From: Prosapia bicincta
Lineage: Eukaryota; Arthropoda; Insecta; Hemiptera; Cercopidae
Assembly: GCA_036971475.1 (NCBI GenBank)
Contig: JBAIZL010000001.1
Span: forward strand, 99,228,850 to 99,292,849
Direction of reading: 5' to 3'
DNA: 64,000 nucleotides
Positions 55,401-64,000 of this stretch are shown here, piece by piece. A program made the position numbers and the translations under genes. Position 1 is the stretch's first letter. Each line of letters opens with the position of its first letter. The notes beneath the pieces were generated by a model. That model had not been told where the DNA came from and did not search any database. It saw only the letters and a list, made by a program, of their open reading frames with translations.

Positions 55401-57669
55401 TGTTCCTACCTTGTATCTCAGCGGGTTGCAACCATACATGTTTCGTGAAAGTCGTTATCTTTAGCTTCCCGAATAGCTCTTTGAGTCGATTATAATCTGG
55501 TCGTTATCTCTGAAAATACGTCAAAGTTTACAATACTTAGTTCAGAGGAGACTTGTTAGCTTTATAGATTACTACACAGAGCTTTGTCTCATGAGTAAAG
55601 ACTGGCTTTTCTCGAACGTCCATTGATGTAAGCAACTTGGACAAAAAACGAACACCAGTTTCTAGGAGTATCTAGGCTATAACATTAAAACCCAACTATT
55701 GATCAAGAATCCTTCTGATGGGTAATTTGAACGCTCTTCTAATGATGGTATTGTTTTGTCAATTTTAATATAAGCTCTGTGCCAGCTGTACGACTTGCTT
55801 CCAAAGTACTTGCCGTGCCTGTTAAATGATGTTGAACCTAATATAGTCCTACATTATTTTTCAAGGTCTGTCTTTAATTGTTTATGGTATTTATATATAT
55901 CGTAATAAAATTATGTATTTTTACTTTATATTTCTGCTGTATTATTTTATTTACTATCTAAATTATCCATATTATTAGTTTCGCTTTTATATTAAATAGA
56001 TATATAGTTTTACAGTGTAGAATAATTCTTCGGTCACAATTTTTAGGGGTTATTTCAGTTATTGGGGTTAAGTTAACTAGTAATTACAGTAGTAACAGTA
56101 GTAATCCTTAAACGTTTTCTGTAGCAATATTTAATTATGGGAAGTATATTACAAGTAACAAATAGTGATTGTATAACTTTGATACGATTTCTGTGTAAGG
56201 TAAATCGAATATTGTGTTCGAGTTTCGTAGGCGCGTCTGTGATTAAATGCGAAGGCGATATTTTATGTCACGAAGTTACAGGCTCAAGCCCAGCGAAGAA
56301 ACAAAGGCGGAAGACGTGACGCAGTGATAAACCAGATCACGTGATCTGACTACACAGCTAAGTCGGCTTGTGCCAAAGGTAAAGATACTGTTTCTTATAA
56401 TACCAAAAGTTGTACTACTTAATAAAAATAAAACCGTTGCAAAATAATAATAGGTCTATTTATTTCTTACGACTGTTATTTTAAGTTATTTAAAGTGGAA
56501 ATTTAAAGATAATAGATAGGGTTTCCTCCTAATTATTATTTTGTTTATATAAATAACAACCCCAAATAACTACACGATGTGTTTTAAGAATCTCTAGATT
56601 ATACAAAATGTTAAAACTACTGAACACACTTTAAACACAAATAATATAGCACTTTAAAAAGTGGGCAATAGACCATCTCAAAAGGTTTGTAATACTTCAC
56701 AGTATCTTCTATTAAATGTGGTTTTTGTTTTTAGATAAATGTTCATCAGCTTATATCTACTTACACAGTTGGATATAGTCACGTTGGCCAGCCGCTTATA
56801 TGTAGTGAATTTTGAAAACGGTTTCCTACCACCTTCCACGGTATTTCACCGTACACAATCTGCAGATTTACCATTTTATGTAATTTGATAAAAAAGGGTA
56901 TTTTGGAAAATATAATAAACCCCTGCATAAAAGGTACAATGAAATCGTGACTTTGATACAACCTTAAGGATTCAAATTCTTTAGATCTTTGTTGCTTTTA
57001 CACACCGATTAAATTAAAGGGCATCGGATTGTTTTCATGTTAGGATAAAGAGTGGAATGGTTAAACCACGATTAGTTATGTATGTCTTACAATCTAGAGA
57101 AATAAAAACAACAAAAACATGTATACAACATGAAAAATCAATACGACATTGAAAAATCATTTACATCGTAAATAGAGAAAAGCTGTATCATAAATGTAGA
57201 TGTATAAAGGTACGAAATTTCCTAAAAGTAAATGCGAAAATAGTGTCAAAGTACAGATATTCTAAAATCAATATACATACTAAACGTTACTTCTTAAAAA
57301 AAATATTTTAGGGGTTTACAGAAGTATATGTAACTACGGAAAATCTGTAAAGTGTAGATATATCTAGGATAATTAAAACATTTTACTCAGTTATCTACAT
57401 TTCGTTAAAACAGGAGAGTTTTCTAAGGAATTCGGAAGGAAAATGTAAATCGGGGGAAAACAAGTTTAAGTCTAGTTAACGATTATAAAATTTTGTAAAC
57501 TGTTTGTGACATTATTGGAAGTTTTCTAAAATTAAATGCAATTCATTTAATTTAGTCGTAGAAAGTAAATTGAAGATATACAAAAGTTTTTTAACTCCAT
57601 GAACATAACCCTTTGGTTAGGTCTTTCAATGGTGCTAAGAAACTGATAGAAACAAATTCTTTCATACTA

Positions 57670-57670
<1 letters not shown>
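55401..57670. other. AT-rich non-coding stretch
   Basis: No gene supported. It holds a 16-bp palindrome with a CACGTG core (56333-56348) and, at 56579-56671, a segment that recurs as the loop of the foldback element at 58352-58792. Confidence 0.5.
56333..56348. promoter_or_regulatory. 16-bp perfect palindrome with E-box core
   Basis: CAGATCACGTGATCTG is fully self-complementary and contains TCACGTGA, the preferred site of MITF/TFE-type bHLH-ZIP factors. No adjacent gene is visible, so a regulatory role is speculative. Confidence 0.35.

Positions 57671-57733
<63 letters not shown>
57671..57733. repeat. (TA)n microsatellite
   Basis: About 62 bp of uninterrupted TA. Spurious Ile/Tyr frames cross it. 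Confidence 0.98.
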
Positions 57734-58263
57734 TTATATATTTATATACAATGGTGATGGTTTTCTTATTGCTTATTTTTATTTGTCTACTATAAATGTT
57801 TTCATAGACAACAATTTAAATTTTATACAATTAATTTATAAAGCCTTTCACTGACTATTCAGTGTCAGAACCTCTGGTTACTAGTAACTAATTTTTGTGT
57901 TGTTGGACAATGGTATGTTAAATTATACTGCTGTCAAACCTATCAATGCAAGTTTAAATCTACACTGTTGCCAAGCATTCAACTACTCTATAAAATGTAC
58001 TAGGTTTTCATTTAATTTCTATTTGATCTTCAAAGAACTACAAACGCAAATTATTTGAACGAAAATCAAATACAGATTAAATAAAAATAACATAAAGTAT
58101 ACAGAGCAGTTGGTTATTTAATCTTAATGTTGAATTGAGCTAGCATTGGTAAATATGACCATAGTGTACTTTAACACATTGTGCAAATTACTAATAACTA
58201 TGAATCATAAAATTGGATTTAATCAGTTGCTCTAAGACTTTATATATATTTTATTTTTTAATG
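57734..58263. other. AT-rich non-coding stretch
   Basis: No supportable gene or repeat. Confidence 0.5.
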
Positions 58264-58272
58264 GTCTCTCAC

Positions 58273-58353
<81 letters not shown>
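58264..58353. repeat. (TC)n(TA)n compound microsatellite
   Basis: About 55 bp of TC followed by about 33 bp of TA. It abuts the left end of the foldback element. Confidence 0.97.
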
Positions 58354-58357
<4 letters not shown>

Positions 58358-58787
58358 TATGGCGATATATTTTCTTGTAATATAGTTAATAAAATAAAAT
58401 ATTTCAAAAACAAGAATACTTTTATTGAATATATTTATTCAAAGCTTTTCGCCAATAAAATAGTACCAGCATCTTTAGGAAAATAATTATCTAATAAAAT
58501 ATTTTTACAAAATTAAATCATATGTGTCTCAAGAATCTCTAGATTATACAAAATGCTGAAACTACTGAACACACTATAAACAAAAATATTACAGCACTTT
58601 AAAAAGTGGTGTAATAGTCATATGATTTAATTTTTGTAAAAATATTTTGTTAGATAATTATTTTCCTGAAGATGCTGGAACTATTTTATCGACGAAAAGC
58701 TTTGAATAAATATATTCATTAAAAGTATTTTTGTTTTGGAAATATTTTTAATATATTAAATATATTACAAGAAAACATATCACCATA

Positions 58788-58792
<5 letters not shown>
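58352..58792. mobile_element. Foldback element with captured loop and two hammerhead-like cassettes
   Basis: The arms 58352-58524 and 58619-58792 are reverse complements (about 173 bp, a modest number of mismatches). The loop 58525-58618 is about 88% similar by eye to 56579-56671. Each arm has a CTGAAGA/CTAAAGA-T-GCTGG...GAAAAG cassette: - strand 58479-58444, + strand 58665-58700. (TA)n tracts flank both ends. The arms match the element at 41675-42017, so this is a multicopy family. Confidence 0.85.
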
Positions 58793-58818
<26 letters not shown>

Positions 58819-58835
58819 ATTCAGGTCTATCCCTT

Positions 58836-58918
<83 letters not shown>

Positions 58919-58938
58919 TTATTTATTTATTTATTTAT
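58787..58938. repeat. (TA)n, (TC)n, (TA)n and (TTTA)n compound microsatellite
   Basis: TA at about 58787-58817, TC at 58835-58858, TA at 58858-58914, then 'tttattta' repeats. It lies between two copies of the foldback arm family. Confidence 0.95.
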
Positions 58939-58964
58939 CCATCTATCTAAATATATTTATCTCA

Positions 58965-59088
58965 ATATATTTATAATATATTTATAATCAATTAATTAAG
59001 AATATTTCAAAACAAGAATAGTTTTAATACATATCTTATTCAAAGCTTTTCGTCAATAAAACAGTACCAGCATCTTAAGGAAAAACAG

Positions 59089-59127
<39 letters not shown>
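58965..59127. mobile_element. Single-arm fragment of the same foldback family
   Basis: 'aatatttcaaaacaagaata' through 'caaagcttttcgtcaataaa' and 'cagtaccagcatcttaagga' match one arm of 58352-58792. The cassette is on the - strand (59080-59045). It then runs into (TA)n (59091-59127). The second arm is missing. Confidence 0.8.
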
Positions 59128-59130
<3 letters not shown>

Positions 59131-59691
59131 AGTTTATCTATATACATTTACAATTTGTTACCTAAACGTAGGCCTACTTTAATGAAATACGCTGACAAGC
59201 AAATATCTCACTAAAGTTTAGGTATTACTTCTACTGACTTGTTAGTGAAAGACACCTTGCAAAATATAATTTGAAAAATATAAAGAGGACACTGATTAAA
59301 GCGAGTTGAAAGTACCCTCCCGACCTACCAGTACAAACAGAAGCCTTTAAATTTAAGCGGAAATGAAAATCCGTCCCTGGCGTCGAGGGAGAGAACTATT
59401 AAGCTGTAAATATTATTCTAAACGGAATCCATTCTGTTAAACAAATACGAGTGTTGATATGACAGAGTGAATTTCCATGTACACATCGCAGTTTATGCAC
59501 GCCATGTCCCTGCGAAATCAATCTACCATAGTTTGCTTTCGCATAAAGGATTGTTTTGTTTTGCGGTGATATTAAATGTTAAGCATACTTTTGTCGAAGT
59601 GTGTAAAAGTAGACTGAGCAATTACCGGGAGAAAACAAGTATGTTTTAAAATAAAACAATACAAATATTTCTTTCTATAAATTCTTATATA
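59128..59691. other. Non-coding stretch
   Basis: No supportable gene. A 60-codon frame at 59467 has no motif. Confidence 0.45.
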
Positions 59692-59937
59692 TATGATAAA
59701 TAGTTATTATCTGGAGTACATCCGTTCATTCTGCAGTCCATTAATTCGCAGTTCCGACGTTTCACTAGAATCTCATCCAGCATTGACGAGGTGAACCCAA
59801 CAACAGTAGACTTGCACTTCTACTGTTGTTGGGTTCACCTCGTCAATGCTGGGTGTGATTTTAGCGAGACGTAGGAACTGCGAATTTATGAACTGCAGAA
59901 TGAACGGATGTACTCCAGATAATAACTATTCATCATA
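59692..59937. mobile_element. Second type of foldback element
   Basis: The left arm 59692-59809 and right arm 59820-59937 (118 bp each, about 90% complementary) flank the loop ACTTGCACTT. The innermost 40 bp are perfect. The left arm on the - strand contains CTGGATGAG-ATTCTA-GTGAAACG, a relative of the cassettes in the other elements. The right arm has the GAAACG changed to GAGACG. A (TA)n tract follows about 30 bp later (59969-60013). The sequence differs from the 41675/58352 family. Confidence 0.85.
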
Positions 59938-59966
59938 TTTTTCCATTCGTGAAGGAATACGTATCA

Positions 59967-59968
<2 letters not shown>

Positions 59969-60013
<45 letters not shown>
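59969..60013. repeat. (TA)n microsatellite
   Basis: About 44 bp of TA just beyond the foldback element. Confidence 0.97.
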
Positions 60014-60016
<3 letters not shown>

Positions 60017-63000
60017 TTAAGAGATTTTTACAATCTGTGGTTTATTTTGTGGTCTATTTAATAAAAATACTTCATTTTGAGGTCTTTATTAAGTGCTTCA
60101 ATTGGTAAAACATTTACTGGAGTTAAAAAAGAGACACAAATTTATGAACTTTAACGAGAACCAATCAAAATAAAAAAAGCAAGAGCAAATAATTTACTGT
60201 ATTAGAGGCCATTAAAATTGTATTCTATTGGTATTTTATATGAAACGGTTTTGACATCCTGAAAACGTCTGACGGCCCTAAAACAAAATCATAAGAAAAT
60301 TTGGTATAGGGAATTTCATTTTTCTACATAAACGTTTGGTAGGGAATACCTTACTTGAAACTATGTCCATGGAATATGCCACAAAACTGGTAGAAGAAAC
60401 CTCTGCTAACACCGGAAAGGCCTAAGGATAGGTCTAGTTCGGGAGACATTACTCTGCCCCCGTAATTCCATAATTTCCTCAGGACAACTACGTTCTTTCC
60501 TCTAATCATACAGATTTACATCTACTCTTCTTAGAAACAGGGGTACTGAGGAGATCTCTTTATGACAGTAATGGAGAGCAGGTCTATTTCAGGTATGGGA
60601 CTATGTACACATGTTGCCTTGCACCGCCTTACGTCTAAACGAAAAATGAACCTGTTGCCACATCAGAAGAGATGTGCAGTACTTTAAACACATATCTGCA
60701 CTAAGCGGCCAAAGAAACCTTAGGAGAAAAAACGTACACAAAAAAGCGAATAATAAATGAAAAACAAAATGACTACTGCAAAAGAAAATATAAAGAAATT
60801 GATAGTTTATTGGTAAGACCAAAACAAAGGGTAGGCTGGATCAATAAAAACATTAAAAAAAAGTAGTAAAGAAAAATGGAGGATCCAAATTAGTAAAGGT
60901 CCATTCTTGATCCAATTAGTAAAGAAGAATGGTAAGCGTACTATATAAACTTGGTAACGGACACCAGAGATGAATTTTGCAATGTTGAATATGATGGAGA
61001 GCAAACAGAAAATGAAAATGAATCTATCACCTTTGAACAAATTACAATTCACATACCTCCTTGAATAAAAGTCCGGTAGCGAACAAGCTTTGGAATCTCC
61101 TAATAATGGCAATACTTGATTACTTATCGAAACCAGTTACGTATAAACATCACGAAATGCAAATGTTTTCAATTTCACCCCGTATAAAGTCTTGACAATT
61201 AACCCTGTTTAATACTGTAAATCGGAGACTTTGTCCAAACACGACTTAAGGGACGGGGGTGGAAGGGCGGTAGTCCATTAAGAATGAATCTCTTAATCAA
61301 CACCATTAGAGACACCATTAAGGGTAAGCTAGGGGTGACAGCGTGAATGATGGGTGGAACTGGTACTGCATGGTAAATAGCTGTGACAGAGGAACTGTTA
61401 CTGGTACGTCATTAGGGCAGTCCACATTTGTCACATTAAAGTGTGTTTAGTATAATGTTAAACAATTGTTTACTCTTGTAGAACCTACTTTGCGAAAGCT
61501 TCACGATATAGTTGAACATTTTTATAATATAGTAAGGCAATTTTATTTATTTAAGACATTTTTAGGACTTGAATTTAAATGTTTTGGAGATAAGTTACTA
61601 CAAAACTAAAACACAAATAAACTTAAGATAGCAGTAAGAATATATTCTTATGTGTTTAGAATTAATATTTTCTTCTACATTGTATAATATTCATTAGGAA
61701 TGATATTATGGGGAAGAAAGAAAAATTGTTTTTATGCAAAGTAATTAACTTGTCAGAAATAAAACATTCAATGCCATTATATTTTTGTTTTGAATATTCT
61801 TCTTACTATTCTATTATGTTGGTTTCAAATCTTTGAAAAATAAAGTGTCGCATTTTAAAAATAAACATCTTTTGTATTCAAGACCACATAATGAATTGGA
61901 AAGGTATAAAATCATATTTTTATTTCATTCGTTTTTAGGACTAATTGATAATGCTTATTCAACTAATTGAAGTTTTAAATAAATTCAAAAGAACAATTGT
62001 TTAAATAAAGCAAAGTCAAAATAATTTAAAAAATGGCAATAACCAAATTAATTAAAATTATATACAACCTATTTGTAACCTCATATTTCATATATGACTT
62101 CAACTATTAACTTAATTAATACTATGATCGTCTTTTAAAACTTATATAAATTTATCCTTAAAATTAAGAACGTAAAGCGTTAAAATAAATGAATAATTTT
62201 TACCGTGATTTTAGACATTTTTATTTTACAAATTTTATAAATAAATCAGTATTTACTAACACATACCTAATAAAGATTTTAATTTATATAAAATTTTAGG
62301 AAATACAATTGAAAATAATGTAGGTTCTATTCGGCTATTATTCGCTTATAAGAAAATAGGGACATGTTAAGTAGAATTAGATTGATTGTGTAATATAAGC
62401 TGACGTCTTAGATTTTACTCATTGGAATTTGAGGTACAACGTAAACTAACAATTTTCTGGCATACAAAACTTGAAGAGAACTAAAACTTCTAACTAAAAC
62501 TTCATTCTAGGTCTGCTATCTCTTTAAGTCGATTTTACACTTTATATCTGTCTTGGTCTACCTGTGTTGCCTACTATATACCTGTAGTATTAGTTATGAA
62601 TACTAATTCCTATTGGTTTTCTATTAGTTATTCTACTGTCAGTATAGCCTCAAGGCTGTTAGAACATATAAGTTTTTATAACCGACAAAATATCCCTTCC
62701 TCGACACAGATATAAGAGCTGGAATGAAATTATGAAGATTTGTAGACGAAGAAATACGGAATGGGAATTAATTGTGTTGGTTAGGATATGAAAAGAGAAT
62801 GATGGAAAACGGATAGCCTCGAACAAGTAGGAATGCGTACTTAAGTAATGTAGAAATAAAGGTCTCACTACGTCGGTGATCAGGTAGGGGGAACAATGGG
62901 ATAGTGAAATCTTGAACGGTAACGTTGGATGGACTAAAGTGGAGGTTATGGAATGGTAACAGATGTAAAAAAGGTCCGGGACAAAATAAAACCTTCGTTG

Positions 63001-64000
63001 AATGAAAAATTTCTTGTAATAATAAATAACTCCCTCTTTTTTCTTTTGCGTCACTCTCTTTCTGAACGATAAGACAGGCGTCGTCGGCCTACATGCGAAA
63101 CAACATAGTTACAAACTTTTCCCCCCAAATTGAACGGGTTTTCAACCCCTAACTACACAGAGGTTATCGTCCTAACCGAATGGAAGAAAACGCAAACAAA
63201 GTTATTGATTTTTCTGTCCCACTTTGCCCGTGTGTCTAGTTTGGTAGAGAAACTGCGGCGCCTTTCCAAAATATCTGTCTGGCGCCCCAACCCCCGTGGC
63301 GTCTGGGGGTTTACAGCTACTGCCAAAACGTGACTACTGGGTGGGAGTTGATTGATTACGACCCTGTTTCAGAGATAAGAATTGCCAGTCAAATCTTCAC
63401 AGCTTTATGTTCAAGGTCACTACATACACTATCGGGTAACGTTACTGAATTATGAGCTAAAATATAACAAATATATAAAATAAGGCTGTTCGTGAAATTT
63501 CCATTCAGTTTTACCTTACAAGTTTGTTTGATCTCTTCAAAGGTAAATTAAACTACTTTACCCTTGACATTTGTTCGGCGAACTACTTGTTTACCTATCA
63601 TTCTATGAACCATATGACTTGCGTACAACGTTTACTAAAAAGTACTAACTAAAAAAAAAAATAATTAAAAACCTAATTGGTTTGTTTAGTGTTTCAGTTG
63701 ATGTTGATCTATACATATACTTTCAAATTATTGTGCCTTTGTTTTCATCAACGTAATAACTTCGGCACATATACCAAGTTGTTAGTAATAATATTCTGAT
63801 TTTAATATTAAACCTTAATTATAATGCTAAGTATAAGTAAAATATCATTGGAATGGATGTGAAGCCCTAACTGTGAAACCTTGAATATATTTCAGTTATA
63901 TATACTTTGTCAGATAAGAGTCATAAACGTGATATATATACATATATATAAAAGAAACTGTATGGAATAACAATTTTTAAAAACGTAAAAGACTATAATT
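60014..64000. other. Non-coding stretch, nothing recognised
   Basis: About 4 kb without supportable gene, array or transposon. Short frames at 60601, 60807, 62659 and 63130 have no motif. A GC-richer patch at 63235-63340 includes a 7-bp hairpin (AACCCCC...GGGGGTT, about 63288-63311) but no clear exon boundaries. TA-rich microsatellite-like DNA occurs near 63935-63950. Confidence 0.5.

Noticed and set aside
57613..60061. Frames with long Ile-Tyr runs
   Set aside because: Translation of (TA)n microsatellites.
61250..61350. Short repeats of 'caccattaag' and 'caccattaga' as an array
   Set aside because: Only two or three imperfect copies; not distinguishable from chance.
63235..63340. GC-richer patch as an exon
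   Set aside because: No coherent acceptor-donor pair or family motif; the GGGGGTT hairpin is short.

Overview
This is 64 kb of AT-rich eukaryotic DNA, very probably from an arthropod and most likely an insect. The clues are BEL/Pao and Ty3/gypsy LTR elements, a mariner, a Tigger/pogo-type element, a LINE fragment, many tandem arrays, (TA)n and (TC)n microsatellites, and exon-like islands with GT/AG splice signals. A hemipteran is a guess from general texture. There are no bacterial operons, CRISPR arrays, rRNA genes or convincing tRNA genes. Host coding content is minimal: one confident small coding exon (42931-43042, + strand, 20-residue N-terminus ending at a GTGAGT donor), a CpG-dense promoter/5'UTR-like island ending in a strong donor at 19243, and a weak candidate first exon on the - strand near 54142-54245. 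If the first two belong together, much of the window is one ~23.7-kb intron; that link is inference.

Layout. 1-2260: AT-rich DNA with one imperfect hairpin. 2262-12600: a tandem array interrupted at 2322-7169 by a young BEL/Pao element (963-bp LTRs, 5-bp target duplication) that lacks reverse transcriptase, RNase H and the integrase core. 13139-13498: a near-perfect 360-bp palindrome. 14800-17720: two related arrays (278-bp and 156-bp units). 18990-19243: promoter-like island. 20332-20530: LINE C-terminus. 24424-25515: mariner pseudogene containing a 29-bp minisatellite that grew out of its own coding sequence. 25921-26724: three 268-bp tandem copies. 27629-28475: 42 copies of a 20-bp minisatellite. 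29343-30372: Tigger/pogo-type element. 30863-38963: young 8.1-kb Ty3/gypsy-type element with 2019-bp LTRs, gag and protease only. 41645-42080, 58352-58792 and 59692-59937: foldback elements. 44950-45385, 47876-48440 and 49990-53900: further arrays, the last a ~100-bp satellite with a 200-bp dimeric block. 60014-64000: nothing recognised.

The most interesting signals are these. (1) Two very young LTR retrotransposons (1 visible mismatch in 963 bp and 3 in 2019 bp between LTRs) both lack polymerase, which implies mobilisation in trans. (2) The gypsy-type element carries a textbook -1 frameshift site: an A_AAA_AAC heptamer directly before the gag stop, then a ~13-bp stem starting 9 nt later. (3) A recurring CTGA(N)GA-stem-GAAA cassette lies inside most of the long inverted repeats and resembles a hammerhead-ribozyme core. 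I infer a family of Penelope-like or otherwise ribozyme-bearing foldback elements associated with (TA)n tracts. (4) The loop of one foldback element matches a single sequence 2 kb away. (5) A mariner coding motif has expanded into a minisatellite. All homology calls are from memory of family motifs; no searches were run.
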